Shown here piece after piece: positions 51,175 through 60,490 of a stretch of DNA of 64,000 nt (positions are counted from its first letter, which is position 1; each line of letters starts with the position of its first letter). The stretch spans positions 5,518,001 through 5,582,000 of the forward strand of contig NZ_CP163525.1 in the NCBI RefSeq assembly GCF_041080655.1, in the 5' to 3' direction. The notes under the pieces were generated by a model. It saw nothing but the letters and a program-made list of their open reading frames with translations. It was not told the origin of the DNA and did no database searches. A program made the position numbers and the translations under genes. The DNA is from Streptomyces sp. CG4 (GTDB lineage Bacteria > Actinomycetota > Actinomycetes > Streptomycetales > Streptomycetaceae).

Positions 51175-52518
51175 TTAATCGCGCAGTAGGCGCATAGCCA
51201 GCACGGAACCGTCAGGATGTATGGAGACGGGACCGTTCCACCGTGGGGCCCAGGTGTCGCGCGGCCAGGTGGACCGGCGTGCGTAGATCTCCCGGCGGTA
51301 CTGCTCCACCCGCCCCTCCTCAAGGTGACGGAAGAGATCCTCCGCGACTCCGGAGAATGCCTCGACTCGCTTCCGGTTAAGTCGGAAGACGTGGTCCGTG
51401 CCGACGAAGTCGATGCCGAGGAACCGGTGGCGTGCGTCCTGGACGCTGTCCGTGGCCGCGTGCGTCAAGCCCGTGAAGTGCCGCTGCCCTTGCCGCTTCG
51501 TCAGGTACGGGGCGGTTGCGCTTCCGTCCCCAGCGAAGGCGGTGAGTCCGGCTGCGGTTGTGCGGGCGAGGGCGTGTTGGAACCACGCGTAGAGGTCCGG
51601 GCTCACGTGATAGCCAGGTTCTGGCTCCATGGGCTTGTCGCCTTGCGCGGGCGGCTGGATACCGGGGTAGACGTTCTCGTCCTCCAACGCGTGATCAAGA
51701 TCGCGGCCGGGTGTGTCCAGCCAACCTCCCTTTCCTCCTGCCTCCAGTGTGTGGACTGTCAGTGGTCCGTCGAGAGGGAGCTCCGTGCTGAACACCAGAC
51801 ACGGTGTCTCATCCCATGCTCCGATGTGCACCGCCTCAACGTGAGCGGAAGCCGATGCGAGCTGAGTGTGCGAGGTGGAGAGCCCACTGTGGTTGCCCTT
51901 GCACGCGATCGGGAAGACGCGAGAGGGCTCGCCGGGCCTCCATACCTCGGCGAAGAACTGCGGGCGGTACCGGTAGCCCGACCTCGGGCCGGAGTCCCTA
52001 CTGGTCAGGGCCCACCCTGCACGCAGGGCCGTGTCGGCCGGCACGATCGAGACGAAGTGATCCGGATAGCGCCTGTTCAGGAGTCGTGTGGCGAGTGCCA
52101 GCGCGAAACCGGTGCCGAGTTCTCCCGACTGAAGCGCCTTGTAGTAGTCCGCGGTCTCCCGGCCCTCGGGCGAGAGGGCCATGAAGGAGTCCGAGTTCCC
52201 GGTCAGAGCCTGGTTGTACTTCAGGCAGCCCCAGTGCTCGGCGAGGCCGCGTCCCGCTCCGCGTCGGGCCAAGGCAATCGACCGTCCCAAGGTGTGCAGC
52301 ACCTCCCAGGGCGTGAGCTGCACGAGTCGGCTGAGATCCTTCGCCGGTATGGGCTGCAGTTCCGGCTTTCGGCGAAGCGGGTCGAGCTCCTTCCCCTTTC
52401 TCTGCTTGTCGTCGTCCGCCGCCGAGGCGCTCAAGTCCCCGGCCAGCTCCGAGTTTGAGTGGACTGCGACGTTCGACGGCTGCGCAAGGTCTCTCAGCAC
52501 CTCTGCCGTGAGCTTCAA
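51175..52518 (-). CDS. Hypothetical protein of 447 aa, TTG start
   Basis: This soluble protein has no membrane helix and no domain I can name. Segments such as HWGCLKYNQALTGNSDSFMA and KGNHSGLSTSHTQLASASAH look conserved rather than random. The TTG at 52518 follows GAGGGAGAG. It lies 81 bp after the HEPN-like gene on the same strand as the helicase operon, so it may be a third component of a defence locus. Confidence 0.65.
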   Translation of the reverse strand: MKLTAEVLRDLAQPSNVAVHSNSELAGDLSASAADDDKQRKGKELDPLRRKPELQPIPAKDLSRLVQLTPWEVLHTLGRSIALARRGAGRGLAEHWGCLKYNQALTGNSDSFMALSPEGRETADYYKALQSGELGTGFALALATRLLNRRYPDHFVSIVPADTALRAGWALTSRDSGPRSGYRYRPQFFAEVWRPGEPSRVFPIACKGNHSGLSTSHTQLASASAHVEAVHIGAWDETPCLVFSTELPLDGPLTVHTLEAGGKGGWLDTPGRDLDHALEDENVYPGIQPPAQGDKPMEPEPGYHVSPDLYAWFQHALARTTAAGLTAFAGDGSATAPYLTKRQGQRHFTGLTHAATDSVQDARHRFLGIDFVGTDHVFRLNRKRVEAFSGVAEDLFRHLEEGRVEQYRREIYARRSTWPRDTWAPRWNGPVSIHPDGSVLAMRLLRD

Positions 52519-52599
52519 CCTGCTCTCCCTCGTGATCTGTTGTCCCTGGTCTGACTGCGTGGCCCGGTAGTCACGCAGTGGCTTTCGCCCGTGCCCGCT

Positions 52600-53442
52600 C
52601 TACGCGCTGGCTTCGGGCTGGGTTGCCGCGAGGTCGTTGAGGGCGCCGTTCACGACGTACCAGGACACGGTGAGCGTGTCGCGGTCGGGAGTGTGCGCCT
52701 CGCGGAACTCACGCCGTGGGTGGACGAAATTGCGGTACTCGCGCAGGGTCTGGCTGTGGCGTTCCATGTCGACGTCGATCCAGCCCGCCTTGTGACAGAT
52801 GTCGATGAGGGCCTTGAGGCCGATGAAGTCGGGGTCCTTGTTGCGCAGCAGGGAGGCGTCGCGCTCCTCGATCACCGTAAGCAAGACGCCCTCGAGGAGG
52901 CTGCCCAGCATGATGATGGCCGCGACGTGAGCCCCGTTGGCGTAGCAGGTGCGGGCTTCGTCCAGACGGCGCTGGAGCAGCGCGGCCATCTGTGGTTCAC
53001 GGATGATCTCGGCCATGGTGGCCTTGAGCTCTACCGGCGCCTGCTGGCCCGGGTGTGCCATGGCCGGATCGCAGACGACGACCCTGGGTCGGCCTCCGGG
53101 GTTCTCCAGGCGGAAGCCTTCGTGGACCAAGAAGGCGTTGACCGCGTTGACGACGGCCGGGAGAACGTCGGGTTCTTCGAGGTACTCGCGTGCGTCCGCG
53201 AGTCTGAGGAGCACCTTCTCCAGTTCGGTGGGGTTCTCGCGACGTTCCATGAGTAGCTGAAGTGCCCACTCGCCCCGGTACTCGCCGTCGTACTCAGGCA
53301 CGTTGCGCCACCCGGCGTCCTCCAGGAACTGGGTGATCTCGAAGCCCCTGCGGTAGTAGAGATGGTCGTCGCCGCAGATGACGCGGGCCAGCTCCTTCAA
53401 GGTGTTGCCGTCGAGTGGGCCCAGAACGGTTTCCTGCGTCAT
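52600..53442 (-). CDS. HEPN-like protein coupled to the helicase-nuclease
   Basis: The 280-residue protein has an N-terminal helical domain (LKELARVICGDDHLYYRRGF). The C-terminal half contains AAIIMLGSLLEGVLL and the R-x6-H stretch REYRNFVH, typical of HEPN-type RNase or abortive-infection domains. Its ATG overlaps the helicase stop in a TCAT/ATGA junction, so the two are made together. HEPN assignment rests on this motif and the helix pattern and needs a profile search. Confidence 0.6.
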   Translation of the reverse strand: MTQETVLGPLDGNTLKELARVICGDDHLYYRRGFEITQFLEDAGWRNVPEYDGEYRGEWALQLLMERRENPTELEKVLLRLADAREYLEEPDVLPAVVNAVNAFLVHEGFRLENPGGRPRVVVCDPAMAHPGQQAPVELKATMAEIIREPQMAALLQRRLDEARTCYANGAHVAAIIMLGSLLEGVLLTVIEERDASLLRNKDPDFIGLKALIDICHKAGWIDVDMERHSQTLREYRNFVHPRREFREAHTPDRDTLTVSWYVVNGALNDLAATQPEASA

Positions 53443-56400
53443 GCGGCGTTGTCCTCCGTGGTGTCGTTGTCGATTTGGTCGTCGTAACTGTCGTCGGTCT
53501 GTTCGTCCCCGGTGCCCTCGTCATCGGTGAGCCCGTCGTCCGAGGAGAGATCGAGTGGCTTCCACGCGGCGTTGGAGCCGACCGGCTGGGTGGCTGTCGC
53601 GGACCGCGTGTAGTTCGCGGGCCGGATCCCCTGGCGGTTGAGTTCTTCCCACAGGCCGTCGAGTGCCGCGGCGGGATCGAAGCGGAAGTCGCTCTCACGT
53701 ATCCGCCAGAACTTCCATCCCACGCGCTTCAGTTCGCGGTCCCGCCGTTGATCGCTCTCGATCTGCTCCCGCGTGGCGTGGTGGAAGGCGTCGCCATCGC
53801 ATTCCACGGCCAGCCGACCGCGGGCCCCCACCACCACCAGGTCGATGCGCTTGCTGCCGGCCGGAAACTGCGGGACCACGTGGTAACCCCGCTCCTTGAT
53901 CTCCAGGTACACCTGCTGTTCGAAGAGCGAGTCGAAGGGAGCCCTCCGGACATCGGGCAGCACCGGTCCGATGTCGTCGGTGGCCTCCAGAGCAGCGGGT
54001 GGGTTCTCCATGTACGTCAGGAGGTTGAGCCGCAGGTCGTGCGGCTTGAGACGGTCGGGTGGGACCGAGTAGAAGAGCCACATCTGGTCCTGAGCCCGAC
54101 TGGCGGCGACGTTGTACGCCTGCTGCTCGCTCTTGTTCCCACCCGCTGCGCGCGGCGGGTTCGTCACGACCATGGACAGCAGGATGACGTGGCGCTCGTC
54201 CCCCTGGAACGAGGCCGCGTTACCCACGCGAATCTGGTGGCGCTCGCGCACGGTGGCCGGCAGACGCTGCTCGATGAGGGCCTCCAGGAACTTGGTCTGT
54301 CCGAAGCCCTGGAGCACGATCACGCCCATGGTCTTGTCCTGGTAGACGGGGTCCTTGGCCAGGCGGGCCAGGCAGTCGACGATCGCCTCGGCCTCCTTGG
54401 GGTTGTGGACACGGCTGTCTCGGCCCGCAACCACGGCGCCTTCGACGAAGTGGGTACGCAATGGGTCGAGGCGTTCGGCGCCGTACTGGCGCAGGGGCAG
54501 AAGCTTGTGGTCGTAGAAGGTGCTGGAGGACCAGTTGATGATCTCGGGCACACAGCGGAAGTGCTCTTCGAGGCGGATCACCTGCGGAAAGAAGTTGCAC
54601 AGCAACTGGTAGAGGTTGGCGTGCGGCATATAGAGCTGGCGCAGCCGGGTGGGCATGTCTGGCAGATGGGCGGCCAGCTTGTCCTGGATGGCCTGCAGAC
54701 GGCCCTGGCCCGTGACGGCGGGCGCACACTGCTTGTCATCACCGACGACGATTACTCGGGGAGCCAGCCACAGGAGGAACAACGCGTCCATGCCCGCTTG
54801 GCTGGCCTCGTCGACGATGACGACGTCGAAGGCGTCCCGCTTCGCCTGCACCATCTCGGCGACCTGTGGGATGGGCATGACCCATGCGGGAACCGCGCCC
54901 TGGGCCACGGACATCGCATCGCGCGCCGCGGCTCGGAAGCGTCCTGCATGCCGCCCCTTGCCCTTGCCGACGGACGACATGTGCGTCCGGTACGCCTGGA
55001 GCGCCGAGTGCTGTTCCTGTGTCATCCGCTCCAAGCAGTGCAACCGCCCCCAAGCCGCGGCGAGTTCACCGGTCACATGCTCCAGCCGGGCTTCGTGCTC
55101 GCTGAGGTCGCCTTCGAGTTTGCGCTCCAGACCGGGCGTGCGCTGTTTGTCCATGAACTGCGAAGCCTTTGCCCATGCCCACGCCCGTTCCAGGGACCCC
55201 AGCCGTTCCTCCCAGTAGGGATCGTCGGTGCTGTCGACGAGGCGGCCTGCGAGCAAAGGGTGGTCGGCGCGTAGGGCGCCCAGCAGTTCGGTGCACCGAC
55301 GCGTGCGGTGCTCCCGCCGGTGCGCTGCGGCCAGTGCATCTATGGCCTCGGTATAGGTGTCCACGTCCTGGTCGCGAAGTGCCTGTGCGAGAGCCATGGA
55401 CTCCGTTGATGGCTGGGCGCCATTGACGGGGGTACGAAGGAGTTCGTCCCACGCGGCAAGTTGCGCCACCGCCTCATCGGCGGCGCGTCGGCCATGGAGC
55501 GCAGCGACGCCGGCGTTGAAGTTCTGCCACGTCCGGCGGGAGGCGATCGCCAGGCGCACACCGTGACGTACGAGAAGCTCGTCGACGCGGTCCCGTGCCG
55601 AGCCGAATGCCTGTACGTGCTCTAGGCACTCGGTGCGTGCGCTCAGTGCGGCCAGCCGTACCTCCACGTCTCCCGGGGGGAGCGCGGCATTTGCCTGTTG
55701 CCAGCGTGTGGCCGCGCCAGCGAGGGCGGAGTGGGCCCGCAGGTGTGCCAGTACGGCGTCCAGGTCCTCCGCCGTCTGCGGCCCACGGCCGTCGACGGTG
55801 CAGGAGTCCAGCAACTCCCGGGCGTTCTTCTGCGCCTTGCTCGGAAACCGCGGGCGCAGAGTCTTGCCTGTGGCCAGATGGGCCCGGAGCGCGGCGCCGA
55901 CGGTCGCCAGCTGGCTGGCCTTCTGGGCGGTCAGGTCCTCGGGCACGGTCACCAAGCGCAGGCCCAGCGCGTCCAGGTCCCGCGCGACCTCGCGGATGTC
56001 GTCGGTGACAGCTGCCACGCGCTGCCACAGCCCGAGGTCGGATCGGGAGAGCCGGTCCGTCAGCGCCCGAGTGATCCAGGAATCCGGATCCCAGCGTGTG
56101 GCGTCGGCAGGCACCCCGAGGTGATGAAGGGCCGTCTCGCAGCCATCCAGCAGCGAGGCCAGTTCGGCGGTCACGGACGCGTCGAGATGAGCGAGTACGT
56201 TCCGGATCTCGACGGCCTCCGCGGACAGACCCTCGTCGCTGAGGCGGCTGGCCACGAAGACGTCCGCGATGTGCCGGGGCGAAGGAAGCTCGTCAGGGGC
56301 AGGCAACACCCCGCCCACCCGCGGCTGACCCGCGCCGTCACGCAGCAGCAGGAGGAGTTCCTGGGCTTGCTCGGAGGCCAGCGGAGGGGAGTCCTCGGCG

Positions 56401-58034
56401 GTGTCCGGGAGAGGGCTGATCCACTCGAACTCCTTGGTCCCGGTGTGGACCCGCTCCACGATCTCGGCGAGCGTTCCCGCGTATCCCGGTGCCACGCTCC
56501 GATGCCGATACTCAGCCTCTCGGAGCGAGATCACCTGCTCCGTGAGCGTCTCGATCCGTCCTCGTACCTCGTCCCGTTCGCCGGCGAGGCGGCGGATCTC
56601 GGCACGTAGTTCGTCAGGGTCGCTGGTGGCTACCTGGTCGGTGAGCGCGTTGATGGTGCGTTCAAGCTCGCCAGCGCCGTCGTGGCGAGTGGAGCTGAGC
56701 AGCAGGACACACAAGTCCCTTACTGACGTGGGAAGTTTGTCCCGCAAGACGGTCAGAGCCTGGTCGCGGGCGCTGGTGACGAGCACCCGCTGGCCCTGAG
56801 CGAGCAGCGCGGAGACAAGGTTGGCGATCGTGTGGGTCTTGCCCGTGCCGGGTGGCCCCTGGACCACCACGCCGGTGTCGCGCTCCAGGCGCCCCAGCAC
56901 GCTGCGCTGCTGTGCGTTCGTCTTACCAGGGAAGAGAGGATCGTCACCGAAGAGCGGGGCCCTTTGGGTTCCGTCCCAGGCCGATCGGTCGTCGGTTTCG
57001 ATCGTCATGGCCATTTGGGCCAGGCCGAGCGGCGCACGGCCCTCCGAGGCCACCGCTTCCGCGATCTGGTCGTAGAACCGCAGCAGAGAGTTGAGGTTGC
57101 GGGGGCGCATGACCAGGGCGGGCGCGTATGTGAGGCGCGCCCCCGGCTCAGGTGCGCGGGGCGGCTCCCACGCCGCGCTGAAGCCCATGGGACGTGTGAT
57201 CGCCCTCTCCTGCCACTGCGCCAGTTGCTCCAGTGCCTCGGGCCCCAGCGGATCCATCCCACGAGCGGTGATCTCTTCCGAGAGAGCGGCCCCGCGCTCG
57301 CGAACCCATCCGTCGTCGCTGTCCAGGAAGTCCTGGTCTTCGAGACGCAGGGCGCTCTCCGACGACAGCCTCACCGTCAGCTTTGCCGTGCGGCGGTCCA
57401 CCGACGTCTCGACCCGATGGGTGAACAGATGGCGGTGCACCGTGTCCTCGTTCGGACCAGCCCAGGTCAACAGCCCTATACCCAGGATGAGTTCTGTCTG
57501 GTCGTCCTCCTGGGCCAGCTTCTGGTGCCACGCGTAGACCCGGTCGTAGAGCTCCCGGAGCGGCCGTTCCGCGCGCTCCCGCTCCGCCCACCTGCGCCAG
57601 CGGTCCAGCCAGGTGCCATAGGCCCGCAGCACGTCACCGGCCTCTTCACGGCGCAGGGTGCCTTCCTCCTCCAGCCGTTCCCGCTCGTCCGCGACGCGCA
57701 CCAGCTCGCGCCCCGGCCCCTCCTCCGCAAGAGGCGGATCACCCCCATCTGGGTCCAGGCAGCGCGTCGGCTCCACCCAGCCGTCGAGCGAGGCGGGCAG
57801 GTCGGGCGGCGCGCTCTGCGGCACATGGTCGAGAATCAGCAGCACGCCGTCGTCGCGCGGTGCCGGCCTGCGGACGGGCTCGGGCAGCCGGGCCAGCCAG
57901 AGGCGGTCACGACTTTGGTCGTCACGCTGCCGCTGATGGCTGCTGTGGACCACATCACGCAGGAAATTGACCAACCCTGCCGTCTGCCCGATGACGTCTG
58001 GATCACTCGCGTGGCGTCGCGGAACGTTCACCAT
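53439..58034 (-). CDS. SF1 (DNA2/Upf1-like) helicase fused to a restriction-type nuclease
   Basis: The protein is about 1531 residues. Walker A GPPGTGKTHTIANL is near residue 392, DEAD-like motif II VIVDEASQAG near 1070, then EEHFRC, GDERHVILLSM and SRAQDQMWL of the second RecA domain. Residues about 1365-1480 form a Vsr/DUF559-like nuclease with RIDLVVVGARGRLAVECDGD. A long coiled region separates the motifs. The ATG at 58034 has AAGGAG only 2 nt away, so GTG 58031 is equally possible. The helicase-nuclease plus HEPN layout resembles phage-defence loci. Confidence 0.85.
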   Translation of the reverse strand: MVNVPRRHASDPDVIGQTAGLVNFLRDVVHSSHQRQRDDQSRDRLWLARLPEPVRRPAPRDDGVLLILDHVPQSAPPDLPASLDGWVEPTRCLDPDGGDPPLAEEGPGRELVRVADERERLEEEGTLRREEAGDVLRAYGTWLDRWRRWAERERAERPLRELYDRVYAWHQKLAQEDDQTELILGIGLLTWAGPNEDTVHRHLFTHRVETSVDRRTAKLTVRLSSESALRLEDQDFLDSDDGWVRERGAALSEEITARGMDPLGPEALEQLAQWQERAITRPMGFSAAWEPPRAPEPGARLTYAPALVMRPRNLNSLLRFYDQIAEAVASEGRAPLGLAQMAMTIETDDRSAWDGTQRAPLFGDDPLFPGKTNAQQRSVLGRLERDTGVVVQGPPGTGKTHTIANLVSALLAQGQRVLVTSARDQALTVLRDKLPTSVRDLCVLLLSSTRHDGAGELERTINALTDQVATSDPDELRAEIRRLAGERDEVRGRIETLTEQVISLREAEYRHRSVAPGYAGTLAEIVERVHTGTKEFEWISPLPDTAEDSPPLASEQAQELLLLLRDGAGQPRVGGVLPAPDELPSPRHIADVFVASRLSDEGLSAEAVEIRNVLAHLDASVTAELASLLDGCETALHHLGVPADATRWDPDSWITRALTDRLSRSDLGLWQRVAAVTDDIREVARDLDALGLRLVTVPEDLTAQKASQLATVGAALRAHLATGKTLRPRFPSKAQKNARELLDSCTVDGRGPQTAEDLDAVLAHLRAHSALAGAATRWQQANAALPPGDVEVRLAALSARTECLEHVQAFGSARDRVDELLVRHGVRLAIASRRTWQNFNAGVAALHGRRAADEAVAQLAAWDELLRTPVNGAQPSTESMALAQALRDQDVDTYTEAIDALAAAHRREHRTRRCTELLGALRADHPLLAGRLVDSTDDPYWEERLGSLERAWAWAKASQFMDKQRTPGLERKLEGDLSEHEARLEHVTGELAAAWGRLHCLERMTQEQHSALQAYRTHMSSVGKGKGRHAGRFRAAARDAMSVAQGAVPAWVMPIPQVAEMVQAKRDAFDVVIVDEASQAGMDALFLLWLAPRVIVVGDDKQCAPAVTGQGRLQAIQDKLAAHLPDMPTRLRQLYMPHANLYQLLCNFFPQVIRLEEHFRCVPEIINWSSSTFYDHKLLPLRQYGAERLDPLRTHFVEGAVVAGRDSRVHNPKEAEAIVDCLARLAKDPVYQDKTMGVIVLQGFGQTKFLEALIEQRLPATVRERHQIRVGNAASFQGDERHVILLSMVVTNPPRAAGGNKSEQQAYNVAASRAQDQMWLFYSVPPDRLKPHDLRLNLLTYMENPPAALEATDDIGPVLPDVRRAPFDSLFEQQVYLEIKERGYHVVPQFPAGSKRIDLVVVGARGRLAVECDGDAFHHATREQIESDQRRDRELKRVGWKFWRIRESDFRFDPAAALDGLWEELNRQGIRPANYTRSATATQPVGSNAAWKPLDLSSDDGLTDDEGTGDEQTDDSYDDQIDNDTTEDNAA

Positions 58035-58373
58035 TCTCCTTCTCGGCCGCTGACGAACGTTCCAGAATGAGGGTCGGTCGAGGTGCCAGCAACGGGCTCC
58101 AGGCAGGATGACCGGATCTGCTTCACAAGCTTCGACACTGTGCGCGTCGCTGAATGGCCTGGTCGCGGACGTGCTGATCGGCCCGGCCGGAAGCGTCCTC
58201 GACGGTCCTTTCATGTGCCTCTGCACAGGTGGGAGGCAATGTGGAGAGACCATCGGGAACAGCCTGATAGCCAGGACGACAGACCGCGTGAGCCCCCGTG
58301 CGTGCTTCGCGGGCGGACCGAACGGCAGCTACGGTCCGCGATGAACGATGTCTGGTTATGGCGAAAACTGACG
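58035..58373. other. Intergenic region, no gene seen
   Basis: No convincing coding frame is present. An 8-bp hairpin (GCGGACCG and its complement, about 58312-58339) is the only visible structure. The helicase promoter should lie at the left end. Confidence 0.4.
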
Positions 58374-58841
58374 TCAGGCTTCGCAATCGTCGCGGCCTTT
58401 GACGACGAGGGTGTCACCGACGCGGACGGGACCGTACCGGTCGCTGTGGCAGTGCCCGGCGCAGATCACGTCAAGGGACGGGCAGGATGCCGCCAGCTTG
58501 AGATCCTCCTCGAAGCCGCAGCTCAACAGGACTGTCCTTCTGGTGCCGGTGGCGAGCGCCAGCTCATGCAGGGCCTGCACGAGATCCGTGACCGCGTGGC
58601 CAGCTCGCTGCGCTGCGGGGATCGAGTGGAAAGCCTGCTGTCCGATCATGGCGGTCACGCCCACGCGTCGATCACCGATGTCGGCGATGTGCAGTCGGCG
58701 GAAGATCGCGTCACCGGTACTGGCATCGATGGCGTTGGCACAGACCGTGCGCTGGTGGAGGTCGGGTTCGGGGTGGCGGGGCCAGCCGTGGTTGCCCAGG
58801 GCCAGGAGGTCGTACAGCTTGAGGAGGATCTGCCGCTCGAT
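58374..58841 (-). pseudogene. Metallophosphoesterase fragment lacking its start
   Basis: The open frame after an in-frame stop at 58842 reads LYDLLALGNHGWPRHPEPDL, where GNH is the calcineurin-like metal motif, and later VICAGHCHSDRYGPVRVGDT, the GHxH motif. This resembles 5'-nucleotidase/2',3'-cyclic phosphodiesterase proteins, but the N-terminal D-x-H metal motif is gone. It has no start codon in good context. Confidence 0.65.
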
Positions 58842-58867
58842 TCACAGTGCGCCTGTGGAATCCGGTT

Positions 58868-59020
58868 GATGGCCAGCCACTTCCCGGCTCTCTCGATGCC
58901 TCCTTCGGCGAGACGTACGACGTTGCGTTTTCTCCGGATGGCGGCCTCCTTGCAGCGGTTGGTGACGACAACAGCGTCCGTATTTGGATCACGCCTGCCC
59001 ATCGTGCTGGTGGGTGGTAG
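58868..59020 (+). pseudogene. WD40-repeat C-terminal remnant
   Basis: The frame GSLDASFGETYDVAFSPDG then GLLAAVGDDNSVRIW is one clear WD40 repeat ending at a TAG at 59018. It has no start and sits antisense to nothing intact, between the phosphoesterase fragment and IS debris. Confidence 0.65.
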
Positions 59021-59048
59021 TTGGGCCCCGAAGCCGCCTAGCCTGACG

Positions 59049-59195
59049 CGTTCACCGGGCAAGTCCGGATCTTGATGTCGGAACGCAGAAGTACTCCCTG
59101 AGCTGTGATGATCCGACTTATCGAAGATCAAAGCATCGCAGCTGGGAGCACTTGCCACGTGAACTCCACAACGTCTCGTTCGAGGCTGTCTGATG
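59049..59195 (+). mobile_element. Truncated IS1380-family left end
   Basis: This stretch matches the left end of the IS1380 copy at 60491-60635 at most positions, including GAACGCAGAAGT, GATGATCCGACTT and the first transposase codons (AACTCCACAACG, TCTCGTTCGAGGCTGTC). After about 59195 the match stops, so only the end remains. Confidence 0.75.
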
Positions 59196-59258
59196 CGCTC
59201 GGGGTTTGACGGAGCCGGGATGCTGGACACTTCTTGGTCCAGAACCTTGGAGGGCTCC

Positions 59259-59366
59259 GTGTCACGCAGCTATCCGCCTGAGTTCCGTCGCAAGGTTCCT
59301 CGACCTCGTTGCTACGGGCCGCCTGGCCGGCACGTTTTCCATCCCGCGACCGACTACCGCCAGACC
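59259..59366 (+). pseudogene. IS3-family OrfA N-terminal remnant
   Basis: A GTG with GGAGGG upstream starts VSRSYPPEFRRKV, the usual opening of an IS3 OrfA. The next frame continues LDLVATGRLAG, so a frameshift has occurred, and the sequence ends at the esterase gene. Confidence 0.6.
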
Positions 59367-59367
59367 G

Positions 59368-60369
59368 TCAGTTGGTGGCGAGAAGGTGCTCCAGCCAGTT
59401 GCGGCGTGCCGCGACAGCGGCCTTGCTGATCCGCGACTCGGGGGCTTTCCGGTCGAAGCCGTGGATTCCGCCGGGCCACACGTGCAGTTCGGCTTCGCCG
59501 CCGGCCTGCCAGATCCGGTCGGCGTAGGCGAGGATCTCATCGCGCAGGCACTCGGCGGAGCCGACGTCGAGGAATGTGGGCGGCAGGCCGGCCAGGTCAG
59601 TGGCGCGGGCGGGCGCAGCGTACTGCGGCACGTCAGCTCCGCCCTGGACGTCGCCGAGCAGCGAGCTCCAGGCGAACCTGTTGCGGCTGCGGTCGAAGAG
59701 TTCGACGTCGTCCATCTGCAGGGCCGAGGCGCTGTCGTTGCGGTCGTCGAGCAGCGGGGCAATCAGCAGCTGGCCGAGCAGGCGGGGACCGCCCTTGTCG
59801 CGCACGGTCAAAGCGAGCGCGGCGCTGAGGGTGCCGCCGGCGCTGAAGCCCGTGACGACGATGCGCTCCGAGTCGATGCCGAGCTCGTCCGCGTGGTCGG
59901 CGACCCACAGCAGACCGGCGTAAGCGTCGTTGATCTGGGCGGGGTAGGGGTGCTCGGGCGCGAGCCGGTAGCCGACCGAGATCAGCGTCGCCCCGAACCG
60001 CTCGGCCGTCTCGAGTATCTGGTCGAGCCCGGTGCGGTGATCGCTACCGTAGAAGCCGCCGCCGTGTATGAAGTAGAGCGCCGGCCGCGATGCGGGCGCG
60101 CCGGAGGGTGTGCACACCAGCAGCGGGATCTCGGGGGCGCCGTCCAGGCCGGGCACCGAAGGCTGGAAGACGGTGAAGCGCCCGCCATGGCTGAGGTCCT
60201 CGAGCGCCGCCACTGCGGCGTCGACCTCCGCGCGGATCACCGACAGCTTCTCGAGGCTCATCAGCGCCAAGTCCGGTTCCTCCGCCAGGTAGGCGTCATA
60301 AGCGACCTGAAGTTCGGCATCGAGTGGAACGGGAACGGCGGGCACGGTCTTTCCAGGTTCAAGATCCAT
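59368..60369 (-). CDS. HSL-family alpha/beta-hydrolase (carboxylesterase/lipase)
   Basis: The 333-residue enzyme has the hormone-sensitive-lipase oxyanion motif HGGGF (FIHGGGFYGS), the nucleophile elbow GFSAGG, the acid in DVGSAECLRDE and the histidine in GIHGFD. Length and order are normal, so it looks intact. It stands alone between two IS1380 ends, which suggests it may have been moved as a passenger. Confidence 0.92.
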   Translation of the reverse strand: MDLEPGKTVPAVPVPLDAELQVAYDAYLAEEPDLALMSLEKLSVIRAEVDAAVAALEDLSHGGRFTVFQPSVPGLDGAPEIPLLVCTPSGAPASRPALYFIHGGGFYGSDHRTGLDQILETAERFGATLISVGYRLAPEHPYPAQINDAYAGLLWVADHADELGIDSERIVVTGFSAGGTLSAALALTVRDKGGPRLLGQLLIAPLLDDRNDSASALQMDDVELFDRSRNRFAWSSLLGDVQGGADVPQYAAPARATDLAGLPPTFLDVGSAECLRDEILAYADRIWQAGGEAELHVWPGGIHGFDRKAPESRISKAAVAARRNWLEHLLATN

Positions 60370-60490
60370 GCGCGCACGCTAGCGCCCCTGCTCCTTTCGC
60401 AACATCCGGTTTCAACACCTTGCCGATCGCGCAGCAGGGCCGGGCTGATCAGCGGCGTGGGTCAGGCGTTGCCTGCTCGATCTCGACCAG

